From Saprospiraceae bacterium (GTDB lineage Bacteria > Bacteroidota > Bacteroidia > Chitinophagales > Saprospiraceae): DNA of 51,546 bases. The stretch lies in contig JADJLN010000019.1 of assembly GCA_016710115.1 (NCBI GenBank), positions 465,001-516,546 on the forward strand, in the 5' to 3' direction. Below the pieces are notes generated by a model. That model was not told the origin of the DNA. It did not search any database and was given only the letters and a program-made list of their open reading frames with translations. Position 1 is the first letter of the stretch. The number at the start of each line of letters is the position of its first letter. Made by a program: the position numbers and the translations under genes. Below are positions 16,490 to 28,286 of the stretch, piece by piece.

Positions 16490-19483
16490 ATGAAACTGTA
16501 TTTGGCAATAATATTTGTTTTAGTGGTAATCCTTTTTACGGGATTTAGTACTAGTCAGGATTCTGATTATAGCACTGTAGAAGATATTTGTGCGAATTAT
16601 TCAGCAGATTCACTTGAATTTCTGCGTCTCTGGAGTTTGTATGTGGATTTGGATAATAGAAATCAGCATGATAGTGCTGTGATCATATGCAAACAGATTA
16701 TTTCTTTGGGAGATAGTCTTGAAATGTGTAAATCAGATTCTTCTGTTTATGAAAAATATGCGAAGGCATATGGTGGGATTGGATGGAATCTAATGATGTT
16801 ACAGCACTTGGATGAGGCTCGGGTATATCAACAAAAGTCTTTGGATTTGCTGACGGAACGATTTGGCCCATATCACATACGGATAACAGAGGTATTGAAT
16901 GGCATTGCTACAAATTATAAGGAGAGGGGAGATTATGCTGCTGCTAATAAGTATTATTTCAAGAGTCTACATGTGATGTCTAAAATATTCAAGGAAAAAC
17001 ATCATTATATAGGAAATAATTTTTATAATATCGCACATACTTATCACGCCTCAGGCGATTATGATCAGGCTTTGAATTATTTCAGAAAGGCAATTGTTGT
17101 ACACAAAGAAGTAGCTCCGGATAGGTTATCAATAGCTGAGGAATACGGAACAATGGCATTAATTATGACCAAAATGGGGAAATATTCAGAGGGTTTGATA
17201 GTGATTGATGATGCTGATGACTATAATGAGAATATAGCCAATAATAGCAATTTTAAACCACTTATACATTATTTTAAAGCGCTCATAGCTTTAGAAGCCG
17301 GATATCCAAGTAAAGCTTTACCTATCATTCAGGAAACTATTGAGATGCCCTTTAGTACGCAAAGTGAGGTTGGTTACAATAAGGGCAGTTTTTACCAGTT
17401 ATTGGCTCAAGTTTATACTGCTCTTCACCGATCTGTAGATGCTCGATCTGCTCTGATGGAAGCTATATCATTCTATGATAATTACCACGGCCCGGCACAT
17501 CGGAATGCGATTGAGTGTTTCATATTGGCTGGTAAATCATATGCGGAGGATCATTTGTATGAACAAGGAATATTTCAAATACAGGCTGCGTTGCGATTGG
17601 TAATGCCTGAATTTGACAAAAATCAGTTAGACAAGAATCCTGAATGTTTTCACTTTCGAAATAATTCTGTTATTCTGGATTTATTGAAAGTGAAAGCAGA
17701 ATTATGGAATGAAAAATATAATCATTCATGTCAAAAGTATGATTTAGAGATTTCGTTAGAAACTTATGAGTCTGCATTAGTATTCATTCAGAAATGTCGA
17801 ACAACGTTTCAATGGGAGACATCAAAACTTCATTGGCAAGGAATAGTTGCCTCTTTGTTGGAAGATGGTATGTTAACTGCCTGTCGTGTTTATGAATTAT
17901 CACATGATCTAAAGGATTTGGAATCGGCTTTGGCATTCTGTGAGGAGAAGAAGTCTATACTGTTATATTCAGGGGTTCGTTTACATGATATGCAAATTAC
18001 TTATGGGATTCCAGATGATTTGCTTGAATGCGGAAGATCTATTCGGTATGAGTTGGATCGGTATGAGCGGGAGATTGATAGAAGGAATAGAAGTGGAGAA
18101 AGTATGAATTATATTCAGGATTTAGTGGCTCTTCAATTACAGTGGAAGACAAGGCAAGACTCTCTATTAGAGATATATAGAAAGAATTATCCGGCTTATT
18201 ATGCAGCCAACTTTGAAGCTGCGAGGCCTTCATTCAATAATATTCAAAGTAAACTTGCAAATGATGAAACTATGCTTTCCTATAGTTTGACTGGACATGA
18301 AATATTTTTATTTATAATAGATAAAGACTCAGTTTATATGCGGAGAACCGAAATTGATTCAAATTTTATAAAAGATATATCCAAATTTAGAGCATTAATC
18401 AGCAGCAAGCCGAAGCAGTTTGAAGGTATTGCGCAATTGCAAATTGATTCGTTTGTATCGCTGAATCACAGATTGTATGAGACATTATTCAGGCCTGCCT
18501 CGTCGCTACTCAGGGGAGCAAATTTAATTATAGTTCCGGAGGATGTACTCCATTTTATTCCATTTCAGATTCTTATTGAGGAGTATCCAGATTCTGGTTC
18601 ATATCATTTTCGACGATTTGATTATCTTGTAAGACAATATTCATTTCGGTATGAACATTCAGCGCTTTTATTTTCATTACCGTCGGATCGAAGGAACAGG
18701 GCTAAATACAGCTATTTGGGAATGGCACCATCATATAATACGAAAATGGATTTTGAAAGGAGACCTTACCAAAGTGACATACAGGATCAAGAAACATGGC
18801 CGAGTGAGTTGAAATTTGCCGAATTGAAGTCGAATGACATAGAAGTGTGTCAGCTTCAGGAAGTCTTTGAAGGGAGTGTTTTTCTTGGGGCTGAAGCAAC
18901 CAAAGCAAAGTTTGTAACAAACGTACCAGATTATCGAGTGATTCATCTTGCCATGCATTCGTATATTGAGGACAGAGATCCTCTTCGTTCTGGATTTATA
19001 TTTTCTCATAACGAAAACCAGCCTTTAGATTCCTGTTTTCTTTATGCTTATGAGCTTTATAATATGAATTTGAGCGCTGAATTGGCCATTCTGAGTTCTT
19101 GTAACAGTGGTATAGGAAAAATCCAGAAGGGAGAAGGTGTCATGTCTCTCTGTCGCGCTTTTAAGTATGCCGGTTGTCCAAATATCATGATGAGTCTTTG
19201 GTCCATAAATGATCATTCAGCCAAGGACGTTGTGATAGCCTATTCTAACTATCTTCAGAGAGGTTATGGAAAAGCTCAAGCTCTTCAAATGGCACAGAAT
19301 AATTTTCTGGAGACAGCAGATGAAGCTTATACTCACCCGTATTATTGGGCTGCGTTTGTGTTGGTAGGGGATAATTTGGCTGTGAATATAAATGATGGAA
19401 TGAACAAATGGATAATTGCAGCCATAGTTTTTCTTGTATTGGGATGTGGGTATTATATACGAACAAGGCATAAGCGAAGTTAG
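16490..19483 (+). CDS. Membrane-anchored TPR-CHAT (caspase-like) protein 2
   Basis: A 997-residue paralogue of the first CHAT protein. The N-terminus MKLYLAIIFVLVVILFTGFS is a signal sequence. TPR units follow (NNFYNIAHTYHASGDYDQAL, VLNGIATNYKERGDYAAANK), then helices and the C-terminal CHAT domain. The proposed dyad is His823 in HLAMHS and Cys871 in LSSCNSGIG, 48 residues apart; Ser replaces the Gly after His and Asn follows Cys. Unlike protein 1 it ends in a transmembrane helix (WIIAAIVFLVLGCGYYI) and a basic tail RTRHKRS, so the CHAT domain should face the periplasm from the inner membrane. Its codons are markedly A+T-rich compared with the housekeeping genes. Confidence 0.87.
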   Translation: MKLYLAIIFVLVVILFTGFSTSQDSDYSTVEDICANYSADSLEFLRLWSLYVDLDNRNQHDSAVIICKQIISLGDSLEMCKSDSSVYEKYAKAYGGIGWNLMMLQHLDEARVYQQKSLDLLTERFGPYHIRITEVLNGIATNYKERGDYAAANKYYFKSLHVMSKIFKEKHHYIGNNFYNIAHTYHASGDYDQALNYFRKAIVVHKEVAPDRLSIAEEYGTMALIMTKMGKYSEGLIVIDDADDYNENIANNSNFKPLIHYFKALIALEAGYPSKALPIIQETIEMPFSTQSEVGYNKGSFYQLLAQVYTALHRSVDARSALMEAISFYDNYHGPAHRNAIECFILAGKSYAEDHLYEQGIFQIQAALRLVMPEFDKNQLDKNPECFHFRNNSVILDLLKVKAELWNEKYNHSCQKYDLEISLETYESALVFIQKCRTTFQWETSKLHWQGIVASLLEDGMLTACRVYELSHDLKDLESALAFCEEKKSILLYSGVRLHDMQITYGIPDDLLECGRSIRYELDRYEREIDRRNRSGESMNYIQDLVALQLQWKTRQDSLLEIYRKNYPAYYAANFEAARPSFNNIQSKLANDETMLSYSLTGHEIFLFIIDKDSVYMRRTEIDSNFIKDISKFRALISSKPKQFEGIAQLQIDSFVSLNHRLYETLFRPASSLLRGANLIIVPEDVLHFIPFQILIEEYPDSGSYHFRRFDYLVRQYSFRYEHSALLFSLPSDRRNRAKYSYLGMAPSYNTKMDFERRPYQSDIQDQETWPSELKFAELKSNDIEVCQLQEVFEGSVFLGAEATKAKFVTNVPDYRVIHLAMHSYIEDRDPLRSGFIFSHNENQPLDSCFLYAYELYNMNLSAELAILSSCNSGIGKIQKGEGVMSLCRAFKYAGCPNIMMSLWSINDHSAKDVVIAYSNYLQRGYGKAQALQMAQNNFLETADEAYTHPYYWAAFVLVGDNLAVNINDGMNKWIIAAIVFLVLGCGYYIRTRHKRS

Positions 19484-20908
19484 AGGCGTCTTAGGGATAT
19501 CATAATAGTAGTTCTATGGAAATAATGATATGGTTAATGCGTGATGTTGCATTTTGAGCCCATTTTTTCTTTATTTAGAGGTTCATTTTATTCGATGGTG
19601 TAAGTTGTATGACAAGGCCTTAATTGGTTCCTTTTATGATATGAAATTTTCGATCCAGTAAAGGAATCCAGCTTTTTGAAAGTTCTTCCTTTCGAATTCG
19701 CTGAAGTGGCTCTGTCCTGAAGTGGGGCGGTATGGTTCGTTTACAGATCAACTCAGCAATTTGCGAAAAGCCTCACGGAAGTATCATTGAAGTCAGCTCG
19801 AATTGATTTAGCATGACTGTAATGGACTTGAGGTTGGCCGACAGGATTGGCTTGGTAGTCGATCTGGATACTGGATGGTTGATTTGATCCCGAAGTCGAA
19901 GTGGGCCATTTATAGTGACAGCAGTGTGATGGTTCAGGTGAATGGGTACACATGAATGTAAGCAACTATTATAGATAAGCGTTTATCGTATCTGGTTCAG
20001 AAGGAACCCGCTGGAGTCAGTTTTAAGGAAAAGAGATCTGTTTTTTCTCATCTGTAAAATGAGACATCCCATACTGTTGATCGGGACAACTGATTGCACT
20101 ATGGAGATGGAAAAGATGACTTTATTCACAGTTGAAAGGAACCTCTTTGAGTTACTCTTCTTAGAGCAGTTGATCCGTTTCTCCTTTTCGGTGTTGATCC
20201 TTGATCCAGCAGTCAGGGAAACCCTTGAAGACAGCTCCATGGCTCTACTGGAGAGGATACCTTACAAGTCAAGAGACGTCAATGAGTTCTTCTACAGGTG
20301 AGCCAATTTGCCATTCAAGTCTGTAGACCGATGAAATGCCAGCCGTAAATGGCCCTTGATCGTATTGGAAGAAAACTGAGGGACACGACTCTGGCTTTGA
20401 TCGATCAGGTTAACAGATAGGTCCTGAGAGTCCTTTTGATTTGATCGATGCCTACGTGCTCCTATCATAGCGGCATTCGTAAATCCATAGCAATGGGAAG
20501 ATCAACCTTAAGTCTCAATGCTTGCAAGGGGGTCAATCCTCCGGAACGTTATCCACATTCAGGCGGTTCAAGCCAAATCGGAGAGAGCAGATCAACCTGA
20601 TTCGGTATTTACATCATACCTCCAGGTAGGTGGAGTCAGACCAGATCGGAAGGGGAGGCAGACAGACCGGAATACTCATCATCCAGGTTGAACCTCAGCC
20701 ATTCTGCGTCGAAATGAGTCCAAAACAGGTGATACAGGTAGTCAATCTGAACGTCAAAGTGGATTAGGTCATCGCTGAATGGCTGTAGGTGACACCCACT
20801 AGGAAACTATTTCAAGCCTTGATGGTAAGGTTCTGATTCCTCCTGCTATATAAGGTATAAGTCAAAAGGCACAGGTTAAGAAACCCTGGTATTGACTTAG
20901 GCCTTGCT
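19484..20908. other. Long non-genic region with decayed coding remnants
   Basis: About 1.4 kb with no convincing intact gene. On the minus strand between roughly 20300 and 20800, protein-like stretches appear between stops and frame changes (for example DDLIHFDVQIDYLYHLFWTH and IKGHLRLAFHRSTDLNGKLA). A plus-strand frame at 20059-20301 (80 residues) could be real but matches nothing recognised. The impression is a decayed gene or mobile element; its family could not be named. Confidence 0.4.
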
Positions 20909-21244
20909 ATGGAAGATCCATTCAACTGCGAAAAACTAAGCGAAGCTGCCCAGATTTTACTGCGTGCCAATAACCTGACGGTAAAGAAGCTGGCCATCCA
21001 CCTCTATATGGACAGGACGACTTTGTACAGGAAAGTGAAAAAATGTACCGGCCTTTCTCCAGCTCAGTGGATTGCCCATTTCAAATTAGAGATCGCCTGT
21101 ATACGATTGACGACAACACAAGATCTGGTCAGCGCGATAGCTGTGGATTGTGGTTATGAAAATGTGACATCCTTTAATAAGGCATTCCAAATAAAATGTG
21201 GTATGACACCTACAGGCTACCGTCGTAAGTTCAGAAAGATATGA
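20909..21244 (+). CDS. Stand-alone AraC-type DNA-binding protein
   Basis: A 111-residue protein consisting almost entirely of the AraC/XylS double helix-turn-helix. The first motif is LTVKKLAIHLYMDRTTLYRKVK and the second is LVSAIAVDCGYENVTSFNKAFQ, followed by the family ending GMTPTGYRRKF. No ligand-binding, receiver or sensor domain is present. It could be the surviving C-terminus of a larger regulator whose upstream part decayed in the preceding region, or a true small regulator. It lies 91 nt upstream of the lipoprotein gene on the same strand and may control it. Confidence 0.8.
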   Translation: MEDPFNCEKLSEAAQILLRANNLTVKKLAIHLYMDRTTLYRKVKKCTGLSPAQWIAHFKLEIACIRLTTTQDLVSAIAVDCGYENVTSFNKAFQIKCGMTPTGYRRKFRKI

Positions 21245-21335
21245 GATGATGAAGAATGCAACATAAGGAAAAGTTGTCATGAAGAAAGTAATTGAGATTT
21301 ACTCAAATAATCATTCACTTTATAATTGTAATGCT

Positions 21336-22385
21336 ATGAAATCCATTAACCTGGTTATCCTTCTTGGGAGTGTACTGCTGGTTGGTTCATGTAAAAAAGA
21401 AGACAAGAAAACGATTACCCTGGCAGCTGGAAGTACGAATGAGCTCGTTCAAGCGATCAAGGATGCCGGCAATGGTGGCACCGTCCTGTTAACAGCCGGA
21501 GAACACAATGAATGTGTCTTTCCGTTGGTCATTGACAGGAAAGTTACAATTATAGGTGAAGATGGGGCTGTCCTCAAATTGGGGACAAATCCTAGAGCAA
21601 CCGGCGGTACTGTGAATTATGGTATCCATGTAAAAAATACAAAGGGCGTCACCATTGACAATGTGGATATTCAGCCGTGTAATGCTCAAGGCGGATTGGC
21701 CATCTATGTAGAGAAGTCAAGTGGCTTGGTGATGCAAAACGGCACCATTTCCGATTTCCAGTATGGAATTGCGGTACAAGAATCTGATGATGTGCTGATT
21801 GATAGAAACGAGATTGTATCCTTTGTTGATTTCAGCTTATTTCCGGTTGGTGTTACTATACTCAATGGACTGCGGGCAAAGGTGACTAATAATACCTTTA
21901 CCAATCACGGATTCGGCTTCTGGGCCTGTGATAAGGATGGCGAGGCCTATGGCAATACCTGTTCAGGTAACGCCGTAGGGATTATCCTGTGCAAAGTGCC
22001 TGAGAATGATCCACTGAACAGTTTTCTCCTACCTGATGGTACACTCCAGGGCGCTGAGGTGCCCTGTACGAATTGGAAGGTTCATGATAATGTCTGCATC
22101 GGAAATTATGACAATGGCATCATGATTATTGATGGCAGCACTTCCAATCAGGTGTATGACAACAATGCAACAGGCAATGGATTGTCTCCACTGTATGGAG
22201 TAGCTGCGGACATTGAGATATTCAATGAGTCCCAATTATTTGGATTTGTTTCTCCAACTGTAAAGAACAATACAGTAGATGCAACCAAATTTCCCGCCAC
22301 TCGCGTTAAAAACTGCGCACCTCTGGAAGGGAATACCGTAACAGGTGGCGTGATGGTTGATGTGATTATGGAGGGGTGCAGGTGA
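21336..22385 (+). CDS. Parallel beta-helix lipoprotein
   Basis: A 349-residue lipoprotein. The start at 21336 gives MKSINLVILLGSVLLVGSC, a signal peptide with lipobox VGSC, followed by KKEDKK. The rest is a right-handed parallel beta-helix: TNELVQAIKDAGNGGTVLL opens it, and short repeats such as KNTKGVTIDNVDIQPC, ESDDVLIDRNEI and RAKVTNNTFTNHGFGFWAC follow, as in NosD/pectate-lyase-like folds. Such proteins bind or cleave polysaccharides; no catalytic residues can be assigned. The frame extends 19 codons upstream, but those residues lack signal character. Confidence 0.82.
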   Translation: MKSINLVILLGSVLLVGSCKKEDKKTITLAAGSTNELVQAIKDAGNGGTVLLTAGEHNECVFPLVIDRKVTIIGEDGAVLKLGTNPRATGGTVNYGIHVKNTKGVTIDNVDIQPCNAQGGLAIYVEKSSGLVMQNGTISDFQYGIAVQESDDVLIDRNEIVSFVDFSLFPVGVTILNGLRAKVTNNTFTNHGFGFWACDKDGEAYGNTCSGNAVGIILCKVPENDPLNSFLLPDGTLQGAEVPCTNWKVHDNVCIGNYDNGIMIIDGSTSNQVYDNNATGNGLSPLYGVAADIEIFNESQLFGFVSPTVKNNTVDATKFPATRVKNCAPLEGNTVTGGVMVDVIMEGCR

Positions 22386-22473
22386 GATAGCAACTCTAAT
22401 TTCACAATCTTATTCCTAAATATTTTATTTAAGTAATGGACTTTCAACTGCTACATATCCATACCTTAATCTT

Positions 22474-25400
22474 ATGAACAAACTTAACTATCATTTATAC
22501 AAAATATATGCAATTATTACATTGGTAATTCTTCAGTTTATACTAACTGCCTCAGCATTTAGTCAAAACAAGGCATTACGGATGGATGATCTAGATGATT
22601 ATATAGACCTTAGTCCTTGGGCTGAACAATTAATTTTTAATAGTCCGATGACTTTGGAATTCTGGTTCAGGCCAAATTTTGATCACAAATGCACAAGCGG
22701 CGAAGCATGCTATTCATCTATTCTTGCCGTTTCAAATGGAGTGCAACCATCCTCTATTGGTAAATTTCTTTTCATTGGATATGGTAATTCATTAGGAAAT
22801 TTTATAAATGAACAAATTTCCATAGGAAGACGAAATGGAAGCTCTTTTAATACCTCTATTGTTGGAAGTACTGATGCTGGAACATTCACTAATGAATGGC
22901 ATCATTATTCTATAGTAATAAATGGGACATCTGGTTAGTTTATCGGGACGGTAAGGAAACCGGATCCTATCAATTTTTCAGTGGTGGTGGCGATGAAAAG
23001 GTCGTTATGGTGAAAATATACTACCCAAAATGTATGCAATTATTGGCGCTGATAATACCTCATTAACATATTCAGGATTTCTAAATGGGGTTATTGACGA
23101 GTTAAGAATTTGGAATACTGTGAGATCAATCGATGACATAAGATATAATTATACTAAAAATATTGATTTGCCTCAAACCGGCCTCATTGCATATTATAAA
23201 TTTGACCAATTAGAGGACCTAAGTCAAGGCAATACAGGAGTAAATGATATCAGAGATTATTCAGGGAATGGACTACATGGTGATGCTGTGGGTGGGCCTA
23301 TAATAGATGATAATGCAGCTCCATTGAAAGAATCGAACAATGCATTGCATTTTGATGGTGTAAATGATATTGTTGAATTAACTAGCAATCCAAATTTAAC
23401 GCCAAACACGAATGCCATCTCTGTGGAATCTTGGATCTATTGTGATGAATTAAGGCACGCTCCTATCGCTGGTAAGTATAATTCAATAAATTTGGCAAAT
23501 GATCCCTTTACCGGAATAAGTTGGTTATTACAAGTGACCAACGATGGGAAATTAGAATTTGATGTTTGTGGCAATAAAAATGCGTCAATTTATAGATATA
23601 AAGTAAGTAATAATGCTGTAATAACTGCAGGCCAATGGATTCATGTAGCAGCAACATTTTCAACTGTTAACCAAGATATTAAACTTTATGTCAACGGTAT
23701 TGAAGTGGCAGGTACTTATCCCCCAGGTGGGCAGGCTACAATTACTAATATTTTTGATTCATTCACACCTCTCCGGTTAGGTAAAATTATAGGGGGATCC
23801 TCCCAACCTCATTTTAAGGGAACTATGGATGAGTTTCGACTTTGGAATTATGTCAGAAGTCAGGAACAAATCTTAAGTACCAAAAATTGTCAATTGGATG
23901 GTAATGAAAATGGACTGGTATTATATTATACTTTCGATCAAGGAAGAGCATCGGGTCAAAACGCTGGAGGAAACATTCTTCAAGATAAATCTTTAAATTT
24001 ATTTAATGGTCAATTAATTGGACATTCACTTACTGGTAGTTCTAGTAACTTTGTTACGGGATATAATCAGGTTTCCAGCCCTTGTGAGGCAGATAGTATT
24101 GGACCAAATGATTTGTTAGTTACTACAGAATACCACTTAACAGGTATTGATACCTTTAATAATGTGTATGTCGAACCAGGTGCTACGTTGATATGTGACG
24201 GCACTTTATATGTTACAGAAAACATCTTAGTTAAACAATTCGGAGAAATAACCCATACTACAAGATTTGAAAATGGTGCCAACATAATAGTTGATGGTAA
24301 ATTAACCATTGATGAAAGTGGTGCAATTAATGTGACTGGTAAAGGATTGTTAGGTGGTTATAATGGTTCAGTCTTTAGCCCTGATGGAGAAGCATATGAC
24401 CTAAATGGACAGATTATATCTGGAGCTGGCAGAGGTGACAATGTCAATAATCCAGGATATGGAGGTGCAGGAGGGAGCTACGGTGGTTTAGGAGCTAATA
24501 TTCGTGAATTGGGTCCCAATTTTCCTATTATTTCCAATGCACTATATGGCCTGATCGAAAATCCCGACTTCCTTGGATCAGGCGGTGGTGGCTCACCATG
24601 TGGAGGTTGCAACCAAGCTGGAGGTAATGGCGGAGGTAAAATTAAAATAACTGCAAATTTAATTGATCTATTTGGTAAAATCAGTGCAAATGGAGCTAAT
24701 TCAACAGGGGGGGGAGGATCAGGAGGAAGCATAATTTTAGAAGTGGGCAAAATAACTGGCCACGGCACAATTGAGGCAAAGGGCGGTAGTGCCGATTGGA
24801 ATTTTTATAAACCAGGATCAGGTGGAGGCGGACGAATTTCCATAAAATATGATAGTTTGGAAATCTCAACAAACCAGATTCTTGCAAGTGGTGGAGTCGG
24901 ACCGTTTAATGGTTGTACCGGCACGATCTATCTTAAAGATTCGCAAAAGTCATTAGGAGATATAGTCATCAATGGATCAAATATTCCATCACCTAAAGAA
25001 ACACCTCTTTTGTCAAATTTAATCCATTTTAATAAAATTGAATTGATTAATCAAGCAAGAGTTTTAATCAGTGCGAATAGCAATATAACTATTGATACAT
25101 TAAGAATTTATGCATCCAAAGTAAGGGCTATTAATACATTGGAATTTACCTCCTCCCAATACATTGACCTGGACCAAAATGGTGAATTGTATATTGATGC
25201 TCTTGGCGAAATTACATTCCCTCAATTTAATGAAACCTACTCTCGTTTTGTCTCTGGAAAGATTTACATCCTTGAAGGAAGTAAACTGAATATATTGAAT
25301 AAGTCCATTACAATTCCCCCTGGGATTACCTTAATCAAGGATGGAACATTTGGATCAAATGACATTATAGATGATTTGACGATTCGAAATCTGGGAATTT

Positions 25401-28276
25401 TAACACATTCAAATCGTCATTTAAATGGCTTGAACCTAACTATATCAAACAATTTAACTATTGACGCCGGAGGCTCCATAAACGTGACTGAAAAAGGACT
25501 CTACGGTGGTTTAAATGGCTCTATTTATGGTGCGTATGGTGAAGTATTTGATACCGTAGGTAATATTACAGGTATTTCCTGTTCACCAATTGCTGGAGCA
25601 AGTTATGGTGGGTGGGGTGGACGTGAATCAACACAAATTTCAACCAATCATCCCTATGGCCTGATTGAAGATCCATCCTACCTTGGATCAGGTGGATCGG
25701 CATTTTGTGATGGTTATGGAGCAAGAGGTGGAAATGGAGGCGGGAGAGTCACGATCAATGCCCAGAATATAATTGTCAATGGATCCATTCAAGCCAATGG
25801 GGGCAATGGCGTACAAGGAAATATGAGATATTCAGGGGGGGGTTCAGGTGGCAGTATCAAAATTATTTCAGAGAATATTTCTGGATCCGGCATCATTCAG
25901 GCCAATGGCGGACGTGGAAGTTGTCAGTATTGTAGTGCAGCAGATTATATGAGTGGTGGTGGTGGAGGCCGTATAGCTGTCTTCTATTCTACGAATGCCA
26001 TACCTCTTTCAAATTTTCAGGCAAGTGGAGCTAGTTTCGGGGCTGATATTGGCAATGAAAAGAATGGTGGTGCCGGAACAATTTTTCTAAAGGAAAATAA
26101 TCAAAGTAATGGCTCATTAATTATTTCAAATGCCAACATTCAACAGTTAACTTGGACGCCCTATTTAACTAATGAAAATACCTTAAATGCATTGCGAATT
26201 GAAGGTAAATCGAAGTTTGTCACCTCTAAACACATAACACTCAGCTCTACAACTGACTTATTTATTCAAAATGGTGACTTTCATATTGATGAAACAATAA
26301 ATTTTACTATTCCTGCTATTAATCAAAATAATTTAATCAAAGGATCTCTTCATATTAGTGAACATGCTATTGTTAATCTGACTAATAAGGATATCATAAT
26401 TCCATCAGGTTTTTCGTTAATAAAAGATGGAAAGTTCGGAGAATCGGATGAAATTAATTCGTTGATTATACAGTCTGGAGGAAATATTACTCATTCTACC
26501 CGTTTTCAAAAGGGACTATTCCTAAAATCTAAGGGAATCATAGAAATTCAGTCTGGAGCAAGTATTGACTGCTATGGAAAGGGTCTTCTGGGTGGCTATG
26601 GTAAGTCTAATAATCAATGGATAAGTGATGATTCTTCAAAAGGGGAAACGTACGATCAGAATGGCCATATTATACGATTTGGCCATGTTAATAGTAATGT
26701 TGGTTTTGGTGGAAGTTATGGCGGCTCAGGAGGATCAGGGTCAAATTTTGATACATTATTACAACCAATCTATGGTGATAAAAACTTCCCAGCATTTCTC
26801 GGTTCAGGAGGAAGTGCTACTCTAAGTACTAGCAACAATTTGGATGCTGGAAATGGCGGTGGCAGAGTAATAATTCAGGCCAGCGAACTTCGTGTAAATG
26901 GAATGATCAATGTAGATGGTGCCAATGCGGCTTCATTGGGAGGAGGTGGAGGTTCAGGAGGAACAGTTTTGATATTCACCCCAAATATAAATGGTTCGGG
27001 TACTATTACTGCAAATGGGGGTTTTGGACGTTGTTTCCCAAATTGTGCTTCTTGGGGAGGAGATGGAGGCGGTGGTCGCATCGCCATATATACCCAAAAT
27101 CCCTTATTTCCGGAAAACAAAGTAGTGGCATCTTAAGGAGTAAACGGATCATTTGATGCTGAACCAGGCACAATTGTTTATGTAAGTTGTAACTACGAGA
27201 AGAATGCTGGACTTCAGGAAATTCTTTCCCCTTTGACCGGAACAATTGTTCCCTTAGACACTATTATTTTACCAAAAGTAGTTGTAAAGAATCTTTCTCC
27301 CAATTCTTTGATCTTTCCTGTCAGTGTCCTGATAGGTGCAGACTATACTGATGAATCCCTTATTAATTTACCTTCTGGCAGTTCAGATACTATTGAGTTT
27401 ACACCCTATACCGTCAACTTTCCCGGAACAATCCAAGCTATATTCCGGATCAGTAGCAACGAAGATAATTGCGATGAAACAGATGAGTTGATGGCTAATC
27501 TTACCGTCCAGTCTGGTGAAGGTCCGGTCATCACCGATAATACGCCAAAAAGAGGTGGAAATACCGGCTCAGTGACCTTAAAAATAACTGGTAATCACTT
27601 CAGACCAGGGAATTCTCGTTATGCTCACCAATGGAGCAGGTTTAGAACTAACTGCACATTATGTAGATTTTCGAAATCCAAAATTACTCTACGCTTCCTT
27701 TGACCTGCAAGGATCACCTATAGGTGTCTATGACCTAAAAGTTTGAACCCAGACGGAAATTCATCCGTCTTTCAATTTGCCTTTGAAGTTGAAAAAGGAA
27801 CTATCGGTTGGAGTGGTTTGGCCCAAGAGGATTGTCTTGCTGGTGAATTTGATGCCGGACAATTACTGGAAGTAAGAATTGACAGCCCTAGGAGAGCAAC
27901 TTTTGGGCGAACCTTTCCTGTCAGAATAAGATACAAAAATATTGGAAACATTGATATACCCTTATCCAATAAAATATTTAAAACCAAAAATAATGATCTG
28001 GTGAATTTTGATAGATGTCTAATTTCTCGTTGTATATGTACATCCTATCAAGATCCGAGTACATTAAAATGGTACAGCATTTGTAGAACAGAATGTGGAA
28101 GTTCTTGCAGCACAGTGGTAAATACAAAATTTGTTTCCGTACGATTAGACGAACAAAATGGACCTAAGAATTTATTGAGAGCAGGGGCAACAGGTGAGAA
28201 AACTATTTTTGTTCGGCCCACACATAGTGGCTATTCGAATTCTGGAGAGAGCATTATGAAATTCATCCTTGAATAA
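22474..28276 (+). CDS. Giant LamG / Gly-rich repeat surface protein (several frame breaks)
   Basis: One protein of about 1,930 residues in fragments 22474-22938, 23030-27136, 27233-27703 and 27743-28276. An N-terminal signal peptide ending SAFSQ leads into a LamG/concanavalin-like domain, then a second one (NALHFDGVNDIVELTSNPNL ... FKGTMDEFRLWNYVRS). Three long repeats of about 360-385 residues follow, starting near 24300, 25450 and 26540. Each opens SGAINVTGKGLLGG-like and contains Gly-rich blocks GGNGGGKIKI and GGGGSGGSI. A CARDB-like domain and an IPT/TIG-like domain close it. Breaks: one T missing near 22934 and 23008, in-frame TAA at 27134, an extra base near 27618, one missing near 27740. 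No T9SS domain is seen at the end. It is probably cell-surface and carbohydrate-binding. Confidence 0.72.
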
Positions 28277-28286
28277 ACTTATTTTT

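Noticed and set aside
10391..19483. CHAT proteins as CRISPR-linked (Craspase-type) effectors
   Set aside because: No gRAMP/Cas7-11, CRISPR array or other cas gene lies nearby, and both proteins carry export signals.
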